Source: an uncultured Anaeroplasmataceae bacterium
GTDB taxonomy: Bacteria > Bacillota_I > Bacilli_A > Acholeplasmatales > Anaeroplasmataceae
NCBI GenBank assembly: GCA_947589245.1
Contig: CANQBD010000001.1
Span: forward strand, 36,607-100,606
DNA length: 64,000 nt
Direction: 5' to 3'
The position numbers and the translations under genes were made by a program. This document shows positions 1-10,608 of this stretch, piece after piece. Under the pieces are notes generated by a model. That model saw nothing but the letters and a program-made list of their open reading frames with translations, had not been told where the DNA came from and ran no database searches. How positions within the stretch are numbered: the first letter of the stretch is position 1; each line of letters opens with the position of its first letter.

Positions 1-19
1 GCCTTATAGGAGACTAACT

Positions 20-3000
20 ATGAGTATATTTGAATTTATGCTTGAAAATCCAATTATCCAAGAAGTATTAAGTAGAAATAGAGTTAAACTTGGTAATTCC
101 TGTGATGATTTTAATATGATGTTGTTGGCTTGTGATTTTTATTCTAAAGATTCAAGCCTTTTTGTTGTTGTTCCTAATCTTTATTTAGCTCAAAAATATT
201 ATGATGAACTATTAAATTTAGTTGGTGAGGATGATGTCTTATTTTTTCCTGCTGATGAATTAGTTTCGGCTGAAATGGTGGCTGCTACAGGAGATTTTTT
301 ATTTGAAAGAATCCAAACTCTTTATACTCTTTTAACAGAAGGAAAGAAGCTTGTAGTTACTAATTTACATGGAGCTATTAAATATGAATTACCTAAGGAT
401 ATTTGGTTATCTAGTATTTTTACAATTAAAAAGCAGATGAGTATTGAAATATCTGATTTATTGCTGCGTTTAGTAAGACTTGGGTATGAGCCAGTTTATA
501 CAATAACTAAGACCGGAGAATTTGCAAGAAGAGGTAGCATCGTAGATATTTTTCCGCTTGGGTCAGAAAAACCTATTCGTCTTGATTTTTTTGGTGATGA
601 TATAGATACAATTAAATATTTTAATATGGAAAATCAGCGTTCTATTGCAGAGATTTTATCTTGTGTAATTTTACCAGTTACAGAATTAATTTATGATAAT
701 GAAGACTATGTAGTTGCTAAAGATAGACTTTATAGCTTTTTAGATCAATTTAAAATATCAGCTATTGAGGAAGAAATTTTAAATAAAGACTTATTTTCTT
801 TAGAAAACCATCAAAATTTAAATAGCTTATCGCGTTATTTTAGTTTTTTTAATAGTAATTTAGCAACGATTTTTGATTTTGTAGATAATAAAAGGATTTA
901 TTTTATTGATCCTGTAAAATCAAGAGAAACATTTGATCACTTGGTTTTAGATCTAAATGAATACTGTGGTCGAATTGGTGGATATAGTATTGCTAATATG
1001 GAATTATTTAAGAATTTTGATTTAGTTTTAAATGAAGCTAATGTTTTAATTGAGGGATTAAGAACCTTAGGTCATTTAGATTTTAGTATTAATGCTAAAG
1101 AAATTAGTGCATATCAGGCTAAAGAAAAAGAAATCTTAAAAGATTTTAGACGTAACAAGGATAATAAATATGTTATTTTAAGCTATACTAATGAGGAACG
1201 TTTGAAAAGACTGATTGATACCTGCTTGGATGAAGATATTTTCTTGGTTAGAGTTAAAAATGCAGGTGATATTAAGCTTGGTCAAATCAATTGTGTATTT
1301 GGCGCTTTACCGGCATTTGATTGGATTTATGAGGGAATAATATTTTTAAATGATGCTGCTTTATATGAAGTTAACTATTCACCTAGAAAAGCTCGCTATA
1401 AATCAGTTTATAAGAACGCTATTAAAATTTCTAAATATGATGAATTAGAGGTTGGAGATTATGTAGTTCATTATGATTATGGGATTGGTAAATATTTAGG
1501 AATTAAAACAATGGAAACTAGTGGTATTAAGCGTGATTTTCTCTATGTAATGTATGGGAATGGTTCGAGCTTATATATTCCTTTAGAACAAATATCATCA
1601 ATAATGAAATATGCTTCTAAGGATGTTGAAGGAATAACTTTACATGAAATTGGCTCATCAGCTTGGGCAAGAACTAAGGCTAAAGTTAGAAAAAGAGTTC
1701 ATGATATTTCTGATGAATTGATTAAACTTTATGCTGCTAGACAAGCGGCTAAAGGTTTTGAATTTCCCAAGGATAGTACACTTCAACTGGAGTTTGAAGC
1801 TGGTTTTGAATATGAATTAACACCTGATCAAAAATTAGCGATTGATGCAGTTAAGGCAGATATGGAGTCGGCTCGTCCAATGGATCGTTTAATTTGTGGT
1901 GATGTTGGTTATGGTAAGACAGAAGTAGCAATGAGAGCGGCCTTTAAAGCTGTTTATGGTGGTAAGCAAGTAGCAATGCTTGCTCCAACAACTATTTTAG
2001 CTAGTCAGCATTATCATAATTTTAAAGCTAGGATGGATGAATTTGGGATTAGAGTTGAACTTCTTAGTCGTTTTGTTTCAGCTTCTAAACAAAACCAAAT
2101 AATTGCTGATTTAAAAGCTGGTAAAGTTGATATAATAATTGGAACACACAGACTTTTATCTAAAGAAATAATTTATAAGGATTTAGGTTTATTAATTGTT
2201 GATGAGGAACAACGTTTTGGAGTTACCCATAAGGAAAAAATTAAGGAGCTAAAGGTAAATGTTGATTGTATTACCTTATCTGCAACACCTATTCCTAGAA
2301 CTTTGCAAATGTCGGTTATGGGTTTAAAGGATTTATCAATGATTGAGACCCCACCTAAAAATCGTTACCCTGTTCAAACCTATGTTTTAGAGCGTAATGA
2401 TCGAATTATCGCTGATGCGATTATGCGAGAAATGGCTCGTGGTGGGCAAGTCTTTTATTTATATAATTTTGTTGAAACCATTGAAGATTTAGCGGCACAT
2501 TTACAAAAACTTGTTCCTGAGGCTAGAATATGTGTTGGTCATGGTAGGCTTACTAAAGATCAGTTAGAAAATCGTATTAGAGATTTTATTGATCATCAAT
2601 ATGATATTCTTTTATGTACAACCATTATTGAGACAGGCATTGATATGCCGGAAACAAATACTTTAATTATTCATGATGCTGATCGTTTGGGGTTATCACA
2701 GCTTTATCAAATTAGAGGTCGTGTTGGGCGTTCTAGTAAAATTGCCTACGCTTATTTGATGTATGAGCCAAGAAAGATGTTGACAGCTGAGGCGGAAAAA
2801 CGTTTAGAAACAATTAAGGAATTTAATGAACTTGGTAGTGGTTTTAAAATAGCTATGCGTGATTTAGCTATTCGTGGTAGTGGTGATTTACTGGGTGAAG
2901 AACAATCTGGTTTTGTGGAATCTGTCGGGTTGGATATGTATTTAAAGATTTTGGAAGAAGAGATTAGCTTACATGGTAAACCAAAGGAAGAAGAAACTAT

Positions 3001-3475
3001 AGACTTATCTATTACAACACCTTTAGTTTCAAGAACTATTAGTACTAATTATATTGAAAATGAAGATGTTAGGATTGAGATTCATAAAAAGATTGATAAG
3101 CTTAAAACTTTAAATGAACTTCAAGAATTAGAGTTTGAATTAATTGATCGTTTTGGTGAAATTGATCAAGAGTTACGTCTTTATATGTATGAAAAACTGA
3201 TGAAGAATTATTGTCGGCGTTTAAAGATTAGTAAAATCAATACTAGTGATAGGCGTTATTTGGATTTTGTTTTTGCTGCTAACGAGACGAAACATTTAGA
3301 TGGAGGTTTTTTATTTGATTGTTGTTTAAAATTTAAGAATTTAAAATTAACTTATAAGGATGACATTCATATTTTATTAACTATTCAAGGAAGAGAAAAA
3401 ATTGATTATTTTATCGAAATATGTCAATATTTTAGTTTGATTGATTCGAAGCAATTATTTAGAATAAATAATTAA
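20..3475 (+). CDS. mfd: Transcription-repair coupling factor Mfd
   Basis: 1151 aa; helicase motifs GDVGYGKTEVAMRAAF, DEEQRFGV, SATPIPRTLQMS, TTIIETGIDMPETNT, QIRGRVGRS; CarD-like RID (GDYVVHYDYGIGKYLGI). Confidence 0.97.
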   Translation: MSIFEFMLENPIIQEVLSRNRVKLGNSCDDFNMMLLACDFYSKDSSLFVVVPNLYLAQKYYDELLNLVGEDDVLFFPADELVSAEMVAATGDFLFERIQTLYTLLTEGKKLVVTNLHGAIKYELPKDIWLSSIFTIKKQMSIEISDLLLRLVRLGYEPVYTITKTGEFARRGSIVDIFPLGSEKPIRLDFFGDDIDTIKYFNMENQRSIAEILSCVILPVTELIYDNEDYVVAKDRLYSFLDQFKISAIEEEILNKDLFSLENHQNLNSLSRYFSFFNSNLATIFDFVDNKRIYFIDPVKSRETFDHLVLDLNEYCGRIGGYSIANMELFKNFDLVLNEANVLIEGLRTLGHLDFSINAKEISAYQAKEKEILKDFRRNKDNKYVILSYTNEERLKRLIDTCLDEDIFLVRVKNAGDIKLGQINCVFGALPAFDWIYEGIIFLNDAALYEVNYSPRKARYKSVYKNAIKISKYDELEVGDYVVHYDYGIGKYLGIKTMETSGIKRDFLYVMYGNGSSLYIPLEQISSIMKYASKDVEGITLHEIGSSAWARTKAKVRKRVHDISDELIKLYAARQAAKGFEFPKDSTLQLEFEAGFEYELTPDQKLAIDAVKADMESARPMDRLICGDVGYGKTEVAMRAAFKAVYGGKQVAMLAPTTILASQHYHNFKARMDEFGIRVELLSRFVSASKQNQIIADLKAGKVDIIIGTHRLLSKEIIYKDLGLLIVDEEQRFGVTHKEKIKELKVNVDCITLSATPIPRTLQMSVMGLKDLSMIETPPKNRYPVQTYVLERNDRIIADAIMREMARGGQVFYLYNFVETIEDLAAHLQKLVPEARICVGHGRLTKDQLENRIRDFIDHQYDILLCTTIIETGIDMPETNTLIIHDADRLGLSQLYQIRGRVGRSSKIAYAYLMYEPRKMLTAEAEKRLETIKEFNELGSGFKIAMRDLAIRGSGDLLGEEQSGFVESVGLDMYLKILEEEISLHGKPKEEETIDLSITTPLVSRTISTNYIENEDVRIEIHKKIDKLKTLNELQELEFELIDRFGEIDQELRLYMYEKLMKNYCRRLKISKINTSDRRYLDFVFAANETKHLDGGFLFDCCLKFKNLKLTYKDDIHILLTIQGREKIDYFIEICQYFSLIDSKQLFRINN

Positions 3476-3509
3476 TTAAACGTTTGGTTATACTAGTATT
3501 GGTGAGAAT

Positions 3510-4169
3510 ATGAAAAAATTGTTGATATTTGTTCTTTTTGTCTGTTTTTTAAGCTTAAATGCTAATGCTAAAGAACAAGCTATCTTTCATGGCAATCGTA
3601 ATTTAAACCATATCTATTTAACCTTTGATGATGGTTATTCAGCTAAGAATACGGAAATGATTTTAGATACCTTATTACAAAAAGATGTTAAGGCAACCTT
3701 TTTTATTGAGGGTGAATTTTTAACTCAAAATCCTATCTTAGTTAATCGGATAGCAAATGAACAAACCTTAGCTAATCATACTTTTAAACATAAAGATATT
3801 ACTAAAATGTCTAATCAACAGCTAATTGATGATATTAAAATTTTTGAAGAAGAAGCTTTTAAAATCACCGGCAAACAGCTTACTAAGTACTTTAGGCCAC
3901 CTATGGGTAAAATTAATGATACTAAATTAAATATTTTAAGCCAAATGGGGTATAAGGTTTTTATTTGGGATGTCAGTTACTATGATTATGTTTATTATGA
4001 TGATCAGGGAATTGATTATGTTTTAAATAGTATTAGAAAACAAACTCATAATGGCTCAATTATTTTAATGCATACCTTAACTAAGTCAAATGCTTTAGCT
4101 TTAGGTCAAATTATTGATATGCTAAGGGATTTAGGATATGTTTTTAGTGATTTAAGTGAGTTAGTTTAG
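3510..4169 (+). CDS. Polysaccharide deacetylase, PdaA-like (delta-lactam de-N-acetylase type)
   Basis: NodB motifs LTFDDGYS, ANHTFKHKDITKMS, FRPPMGK; C-terminal IILMHTLTKSNALAL..IIDMLRDLGYVFSDL resembles PdaA; N-terminal signal peptide. Confidence 0.85.
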   Translation: MKKLLIFVLFVCFLSLNANAKEQAIFHGNRNLNHIYLTFDDGYSAKNTEMILDTLLQKDVKATFFIEGEFLTQNPILVNRIANEQTLANHTFKHKDITKMSNQQLIDDIKIFEEEAFKITGKQLTKYFRPPMGKINDTKLNILSQMGYKVFIWDVSYYDYVYYDDQGIDYVLNSIRKQTHNGSIILMHTLTKSNALALGQIIDMLRDLGYVFSDLSELV

Positions 4170-4174
4170 TTTTA

Positions 4175-4204
4175 GAGGCAAGTTTTGACTTGCTTCTTTT
4201 TTTC
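4175..4204 (+). terminator. Rho-independent terminator
   Basis: gaggcaagt-tttg-acttgcttc followed by T-run. Confidence 0.85.
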
Positions 4205-4269
4205 TTTTAATTATCATTCTCATATAGTTTGTTTTATGGTATAATATTAGCGATTTTGGAGAGATTAAA

Positions 4270-5277
4270 ATGAAAAAGTTATTAATTAAAGAAAATTATC
4301 AATCAATTTTAAATTTAATAGAAACTGAAATAGCTATTAAGCTTGTTAAGGATAGCTTTGAAAGAAATTTGGCTGAGGCTTTAAATTTGATGCGTGTTTC
4401 GGCTCCTTTGTTTATTTTTCCTTCCACAGGCTTAAATGATGAATTGAATGGCATTGAAAGAAGAGTTGAATTTAAGCTTCGCGATATTGAGGAAAAAGCT
4501 GAAATTGTCCAGAGCTTAGCAAAATGGAAAAGAAATGCTTTGGCTCGTTATCATTTCAAAGAAGGCACAGGCTTATATACCGATATGAACGCGATAAGAT
4601 GTGATGAAGAATTAGACAACTTACATTCAGCTTATGTTGATCAATGGGATTGGGAAAAGATTATAAATAAAAATGAGCGAAATGAAGCTTTTTTGAAAGA
4701 AACAGTTAAAAAAATATATGGTGCTTTTTTAAAAACAGCCGAGACTGTCTATGTTAATTTTCCTAAATTAAGAACCGATCTTCCTCAAGATATTTATTTT
4801 ATATCTACTAGTGAATTAGAAGACCTTTATCCAAATTTAACCCCAAAGGAAAGAGAATATCAAATTTGCAAATCTAAGGGTGCTGTCTTTCTTATGCAAA
4901 TTGGTGCCAATTTAAAGAATGGTTTGCCACATGATGGTAGGGCTGCGGATTATGATGATTGGCAGCTTAATGGTGATATTTTACTTTATTATAAGGAATT
5001 AGATATTGCTTTTGAAATTTCTTCAATGGGGATTAGAGTTGATGAAAATTCTTTAATTAAACAGCTTAAATTAAAGAAGGAAGAAGCTAAATTAAATAAT
5101 CCTTATGTTCAAGGAATTCTTAATAAAAAGCTTCCCTATACTATTGGTGGTGGCATTGGTCAATCAAGACTTTGTATGTTTTTTTTAAAGAAAGCTCATA
5201 TTGGAGAGGTTCAAGCTTCTTTATGGAGTGAAGCTGATGTTGAAAAATTAGAAACTAAAAATATTTTCCTTCTCTAA
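4270..5277 (+). CDS. asnA: Aspartate--ammonia ligase (AsnA)
   Basis: 335 aa; VSAPLFIFPSTGLNDELNG, EGTGLYTDMNAIR, TIGGGIGQSRLCMFFL. Confidence 0.96.
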   Translation: MKKLLIKENYQSILNLIETEIAIKLVKDSFERNLAEALNLMRVSAPLFIFPSTGLNDELNGIERRVEFKLRDIEEKAEIVQSLAKWKRNALARYHFKEGTGLYTDMNAIRCDEELDNLHSAYVDQWDWEKIINKNERNEAFLKETVKKIYGAFLKTAETVYVNFPKLRTDLPQDIYFISTSELEDLYPNLTPKEREYQICKSKGAVFLMQIGANLKNGLPHDGRAADYDDWQLNGDILLYYKELDIAFEISSMGIRVDENSLIKQLKLKKEEAKLNNPYVQGILNKKLPYTIGGGIGQSRLCMFFLKKAHIGEVQASLWSEADVEKLETKNIFLL

Positions 5278-5329
5278 CCTTTTTCAACAAAATATGTTTT
5301 TTAAAAATGTTAAGTTAGGAGGGAAAAGA

Positions 5330-6340
5330 ATGTTAGTATTAGGTATAGAAAGTAGTTGTGATGAAACATCTGTAGCAATTGTTAAGGATGGCAAAGAGGT
5401 TTTATGTAATGTTATTAATTCCCAAATTGATATTCATAAGCTTTTTGGTGGTGTTGTTCCTGAGATAGCTTCTAGACACCATGTTTATCAAATTTCAATG
5501 GTTTTTGAAGAGGCTTTTAAACAAGCTAATGTTAAACCGGAAGACATTGATTTAGTGGCTGTGACTAAGGGACCGGGATTGATTGGTTCTCTTCTTGTTG
5601 GAGTTAATGCTGCCAAAACTTTTGCGTTAACCTATAATAAGCCACTTATTGGTGTTCATCATCTAGCTGGTCATATTTATGCTAATGCAATTGAACATGA
5701 TATGAAGTTTCCAGCCGTAGCTTTATTAGTTTCTGGGGGCAATACGGAATTAATTTATATGCAAGATCATTTTCGTTTTGAAGTAATAGGTCAAACTTTA
5801 GATGATGCGGTTGGTGAAGCTTATGATAAAGTTGCAAGAGTCATTGGCCTATCTTATCCTGGAGGACCTATTGTTGATAAATTAGCTCATGAGGGAAATG
5901 ATACCTATCATTTACCAAGAGTATATTTAGATGATAATTCCTATAATTTTAGTTTTTCTGGTCTAAAGAGTGCAGTTATTAATTTGGTTCATAATGCTAA
6001 TCAAAGAGGTGAAGAAATAAATAGAGAAAATCTTTGCTGTTCTTTTCAAGCATCTGTTTGCGAGGTATTAGTTAATAAGACCTTAAAATTAGCTAAAGAG
6101 AAAAATGTTAAACAGGTTATTGTAGCTGGTGGTGTTTCAGCCAATCGAGGACTTAAAGAGCTTTTCACAGCCCAAAAGGGCAATTTAGAGGTTTGTATCC
6201 CATCAATAAAATATTGTACAGACAATGCAGCAATGATTGCAGTTGCAGGCTATTACCAATATCAAACAAATCATAAATTAGATGATTTGAGTTTAAACGC
6301 CTATGCATCTTTAGAGTTGGAGGAAATGTATGAAATTTAG
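5330..6340 (+). CDS. tsaD: tRNA threonylcarbamoyladenosine transferase TsaD (start moved from 5294 to the RBS-preceded ATG)
   Basis: GIESSCDETSVAIV, VTKGPGLIGSLLVG, HHLAGHIYAN, VSGGNTELI; aggaggg RBS upstream of 5330. Confidence 0.96.
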   Translation: MLVLGIESSCDETSVAIVKDGKEVLCNVINSQIDIHKLFGGVVPEIASRHHVYQISMVFEEAFKQANVKPEDIDLVAVTKGPGLIGSLLVGVNAAKTFALTYNKPLIGVHHLAGHIYANAIEHDMKFPAVALLVSGGNTELIYMQDHFRFEVIGQTLDDAVGEAYDKVARVIGLSYPGGPIVDKLAHEGNDTYHLPRVYLDDNSYNFSFSGLKSAVINLVHNANQRGEEINRENLCCSFQASVCEVLVNKTLKLAKEKNVKQVIVAGGVSANRGLKELFTAQKGNLEVCIPSIKYCTDNAAMIAVAGYYQYQTNHKLDDLSLNAYASLELEEMYEI

Positions 6341-8024
6341 TGAATTTAAGTATGAACGTCCAGATTTAGATATCATTATCGAGGATATAGAATCTTTAGT
6401 AACTGATTTTGAAAAGGCTGAATCCTTTAAGGAGGCTTTAAAGCCTCTTGAAAAAGTTTTAAATATTTCAGAAAATTTTAATACTGCTCAAACCTTATGT
6501 GAGATTCGTAATAATATTAATACAGCTGATGAGTTTTATGAAAAAGAACAAGCCTTTTTTGATGAGAATTTACCAAAATTTCAAAACGCCATGAATAAAT
6601 TTTATAAGGTTTTAGTTAAATCGAGGTTTCGCAAACGTTTAGAAAATATTTATTCAAAACAATATTTTACGCAAATTGAATTAGGATTAAAATGTTTTGA
6701 TGAAAAAATCATGCCTGAGCTAATAGAAGAAGCTAAACTTTGTACAAAATTTTCTAAATTATTAGCCTCGGCTAAAATTGAATTTAATGGTAAAATTCAT
6801 AATTTAAGTCAAATGGGAGTTTATAGTCAAAATCCTGATCGTAATATTCGTAAAGCAGCTTTATTAAAAACGACTGAATTTAGATCATCTATCAAAGCTG
6901 ATATTGATGAAATTTATGATCAGCTTGTTAAGACTAGAGATAGTATGGCTAAAAAGATGGGTTTTACTAATTATGTTGATTTTGGTTATCTTCGTTTAGG
7001 TAGAAGTGATTATAATAGTCAAAATGTTGCAAACTATCGTAAGAGTATCGTTAAATATTTAGTACCTATAGCTGCTAAGATTTTTGCAAAGCAAGCTCAA
7101 AGAATTGGTATTTCTGATTTAAAATATTATGATTTAAGTTATTTTTATGCCAACGGCAATCCTCAGCATAATAAGAATAAAGATGAGCTTGTCGCAAGTG
7201 CTTTAAAATTTTATTCAGAATTATCTAAAGAAACTAAGAGCTTTTTTGAATTTATGGTAGAAACAGAGCTTATGGATTTAGAGGCTAAACCTAATAAGGC
7301 TGGTGGCGGTTTCTGTACTTTTATTGCTAAATATAATTCGCCATTTATCTTTTCAAATTTTAAAGGTGATATGGGTGATGTTGATGTTTTAACTCATGAA
7401 GCCGGACATGCCTTTGAGGTATATACAGCTGCTAAGCATCTGGCTTTAAGTGATATTTATTGGCCAACTTTAGAGGCTTGTGAAATTCATTCGATGAGTA
7501 TGGAATTTTTTGCTTATCCTTATATGGATTATTTTTTTGGTGATGATGCTAAAAAATATCGTTTTAAGCACTTAAGTGAAGCCATTACTTTTATTCCTTA
7601 TGGAGCTTGTGTGGATGAATTTCAGCATTTTGTTTATGAAAATCCTCTTTGTGGTAAAGAGGCAAGGCGGACTAAGTGGTTAGAATTAGAAAAGAAGTAT
7701 TTAACTTGGCGCGATTATGCTGAGCTTAAATTTTATGCTGAGGGTAATTTTTGGCATTGTCAAAGTCACATTTTCCAAAATGCTTTCTATTATATTGATT
7801 ATACTTTAGCTCAAGTTTGTGCCTTTCAATTTTTATTGTTAGATAAAGAAAATCACGAGAAGGCTTGGCAAAAGTATTATTCCTTATGCAAGCTTGGTGG
7901 GTCAATGTCTTTTACAGAATTATTAAAAACTGTAGGTCTAAAAAACCCTTTTGTAGAATCTACTTTAGCTGATATTATGCCTAAATTAGAAGATTATTTA
8001 ACTACTTTAGAACAGGAGTGTTAA
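6330..8024 (+). CDS. M3 family oligoendopeptidase
   Basis: HEAGHAFEVY zinc motif; overall M3/PepF-like. Confidence 0.93.
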   Translation: MKFSEFKYERPDLDIIIEDIESLVTDFEKAESFKEALKPLEKVLNISENFNTAQTLCEIRNNINTADEFYEKEQAFFDENLPKFQNAMNKFYKVLVKSRFRKRLENIYSKQYFTQIELGLKCFDEKIMPELIEEAKLCTKFSKLLASAKIEFNGKIHNLSQMGVYSQNPDRNIRKAALLKTTEFRSSIKADIDEIYDQLVKTRDSMAKKMGFTNYVDFGYLRLGRSDYNSQNVANYRKSIVKYLVPIAAKIFAKQAQRIGISDLKYYDLSYFYANGNPQHNKNKDELVASALKFYSELSKETKSFFEFMVETELMDLEAKPNKAGGGFCTFIAKYNSPFIFSNFKGDMGDVDVLTHEAGHAFEVYTAAKHLALSDIYWPTLEACEIHSMSMEFFAYPYMDYFFGDDAKKYRFKHLSEAITFIPYGACVDEFQHFVYENPLCGKEARRTKWLELEKKYLTWRDYAELKFYAEGNFWHCQSHIFQNAFYYIDYTLAQVCAFQFLLLDKENHEKAWQKYYSLCKLGGSMSFTELLKTVGLKNPFVESTLADIMPKLEDYLTTLEQEC

Positions 8025-8025
8025 G

Positions 8026-8907
8026 GTGACAGATGTTTTAAATATTTTAAAAATTGTTTTATTTGGTATTGTTGAAGGTGTTACGGAATGGTTACCTATC
8101 AGCAGTACTGGCCACATGATTATATTAGAGGAGCTTTTAAATGCTCAAGAAATTTTTGAAGGTGGTAAACCCTTTTGGGATTTCTTTTTGGTGGCTATTC
8201 AGCTAGGGGCTATATTAGCCGTTGTTGTTTGTTTTTTCAATAAGCTTAATCCCTTTTTTGGTAATTCCTTAAAAAATCCTGAAGTAACCAAAAGTAAAGA
8301 AGAGAAAAAAGAAATTTGGCTTTTGTGGGCTAAGGTTATCATAGCTTGTTTACCAGCTGCTGTTATTGGTTTGATTGCTGATGATTGGTTAGATAGTATT
8401 TTCTATAATTCAATTACTGTCTCTATTACTTTGATTGTTTATGGTATTTTATTTATAGTAATGGAGTTTTGGAATAAAAAAAGAAAATTTAAAGTTACAG
8501 ATGTTAAAGCCCTAAGCTTTAAAATGGCTTTAATTATTGGTTGTATGCAATTATTATCTTTAATTCCAGGAACCTCTCGTAGTGGGGTAACTATTTTAGG
8601 TGCAATGCTTATTTTATGTAATCGGGAAGTAGCATGTGAATTTTCTTTCTTTTTATCTATTCCTGTAATGTTTGGAGCTTCTTTATTTAAAGGGTTAAAA
8701 TATTTGTTAAATGGCAATGCCCTAAATTCCAGCGATATAGCTTTACTATTAATTGGTTCAATTGTAGCTTTTGCAGTTTCAATGTTTATAATTAAGTTTT
8801 TGATGGCATTCATTAAAAAGCATGACTTTAAGCCATTTGGTGTTTATCGAATAGCTTTAGGTATTTTATTGTTAATTTTATTTGCTTGTGGAGTTATGTC
8901 GATCTAA
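8026..8907 (+). CDS. uppP: Undecaprenyl-diphosphatase UppP/BacA
   Basis: GIVEGVTEWLPISSTGHMI and IPGTSRSGVTI motifs, multiple TM segments. Confidence 0.96.
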   Translation: MTDVLNILKIVLFGIVEGVTEWLPISSTGHMIILEELLNAQEIFEGGKPFWDFFLVAIQLGAILAVVVCFFNKLNPFFGNSLKNPEVTKSKEEKKEIWLLWAKVIIACLPAAVIGLIADDWLDSIFYNSITVSITLIVYGILFIVMEFWNKKRKFKVTDVKALSFKMALIIGCMQLLSLIPGTSRSGVTILGAMLILCNREVACEFSFFLSIPVMFGASLFKGLKYLLNGNALNSSDIALLLIGSIVAFAVSMFIIKFLMAFIKKHDFKPFGVYRIALGILLLILFACGVMSI

Positions 8908-8966
8908 ATATTAATATAGTTTTAGTTAAAAAATAATGTTATAATATCAAGAGAAGAGGTGATGAT

Positions 8967-10295
8967 ATGCGGAAAGCTGTAGCTTACTTGAGTGACCATT
9001 ACTATTTGGATATTATGGCATTTTTTTTCTTACTGTTAAGCTTTTTAATTGAACCTCTTTTATCTTTAGCTGCAAATAATGGGTTTGTATTTAATCCGGT
9101 GGATCAAGTATTTAAGGGCTATTTAAAAATAATTACTTCACCATCAATTTTAATTACAGACTATGTTTATATAGCTGGTATTGGAGCTGCCTTATTTAAT
9201 GTAGGTACGATTTTAATAATTAATCTTTTATTAATTAAATTATTAAAAATTAAAATGACAGGTCCTGTTTATGCTGGCATTATAATGATTTGTGGTTTTT
9301 CATTTTTTGGTAAGAATATTTTTAATACTTTACCAATTTATTTGGGAATTTATTTATTTTCAATAATTAAAAAAGTTCCTTTTAAATCTTATATTTTAGC
9401 TATTTTATTTTCAACTGGTATTTCACCGCTTGTGAGTTATGCCATATTTGGACTTGGTCTATCTTATTATGGTTCAATTCCTTTAGGTATTGGCTGTGGG
9501 ATAATAGTTGGTTTTATTTTGCCAGCCTTTGCTGCTCATACAATTATTTTTCATGAAGGTTTTAATTTATATAATACAGGTTTTGCCTTAGGTATTCTTT
9601 CGGTTTGTTTTTATGGTATTTTTACTTTCTTTAATTTGAAAGTAGAAACGGTAAGCTTATATGATTATTCTGATAGTGTGGTTTTCTATTATATATTACC
9701 GATTTTATCAATTTTAAAGATAGCTGTCGCTATTATTTCTGATCCTGAGGTTTTTAAAAAGTATTGGTCATTAATGAAGACTAGTGGTAGATTAGTTACT
9801 GATTATGCTGGAGAATATAATCGTGAGACTGTCATGTTTAATTTTGGTCTTATTGGTTTGGTTTTATTTTTTATTTGTTTAATTTTTCAAATACCAATGA
9901 ATGGAGTTATTTTTGGCAGTATCCTATCTATTTTAGGTTTTGCAGGTTATGGTCTTCATTTACGCAATGTTTTACCAGTTTGGATTGGTGCTGGCTTGAT
10001 GTTATTTTTTAAGTGTTTAATAGATAATAATTATGTTTTAAGTATTTCAAACATCATGTGTTTTGTGTTTGCCTCCGGCTTAGCTCCACTTTCTGGACGT
10101 TATGGTATAATTTTTGGTATTATTGCTGGTATTTTACATATCCTAATAACACCACTCACGATTGGCTTTCAAGGAGGCTTTGACTTATACAATAATGGCT
10201 TTAGTGCCGGTTTTGTTGCGGCAATAGTCTATGTTTTAGCAGAAAAGATTTTTAATCGAGGTGAAAGATATGGAAGAAAATCAAAAAACAAGTAA
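8967..10295 (+). CDS. DUF1576-type polytopic membrane protein
   Basis: 442 aa, many TM helices; internally repeated GFNLYNTGFALG / GFDLYNNGFSAG. Confidence 0.75.
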   Translation: MRKAVAYLSDHYYLDIMAFFFLLLSFLIEPLLSLAANNGFVFNPVDQVFKGYLKIITSPSILITDYVYIAGIGAALFNVGTILIINLLLIKLLKIKMTGPVYAGIIMICGFSFFGKNIFNTLPIYLGIYLFSIIKKVPFKSYILAILFSTGISPLVSYAIFGLGLSYYGSIPLGIGCGIIVGFILPAFAAHTIIFHEGFNLYNTGFALGILSVCFYGIFTFFNLKVETVSLYDYSDSVVFYYILPILSILKIAVAIISDPEVFKKYWSLMKTSGRLVTDYAGEYNRETVMFNFGLIGLVLFFICLIFQIPMNGVIFGSILSILGFAGYGLHLRNVLPVWIGAGLMLFFKCLIDNNYVLSISNIMCFVFASGLAPLSGRYGIIFGIIAGILHILITPLTIGFQGGFDLYNNGFSAGFVAAIVYVLAEKIFNRGERYGRKSKNK

Positions 10296-10608
10296 AATCA
10301 TTGAACAATTTAGCTTTTACTTGTTAGAAAATGGAATTAATGATTTTAGTGTAGAACTTAAAAAAACGAATAATTTTATATCCTTTATCTTTGTTTGTGA
10401 AGAAATGAATAAAGAACTGCTTGATACTTTACAGCATACTTTTAAGATTAAACGGCAAGCGGCTTTTGAGTATTATGGCTGGGAATTAATAGGGCATGGT
10501 AAATCTCAACGTGATTTAGCACTATTAAGTACTTTAATTGATTATTTTACTTATTATTTAAGAGATGGAAAGGTTCATTTTAATTTGGTGAGATATGAAA
10601 GAATTTAA
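10270..10608 (+). CDS. Small conserved hypothetical protein, overlapping its neighbours at both ends
   Basis: 112 aa ORF; starts inside the DUF1576 gene after gaggtgaaagat; 14 nt overlap with the downstream PAP2 gene. Confidence 0.7.
   Translation: MEENQKTSKIIEQFSFYLLENGINDFSVELKKTNNFISFIFVCEEMNKELLDTLQHTFKIKRQAAFEYYGWELIGHGKSQRDLALLSTLIDYFTYYLRDGKVHFNLVRYERI

Noticed and set aside
8439-8813. 124-aa minus-strand ORF antisense to uppP
   Set aside because: Lies entirely within a confidently assigned gene; no RBS or recognisable domain; AT-rich antisense artefact.
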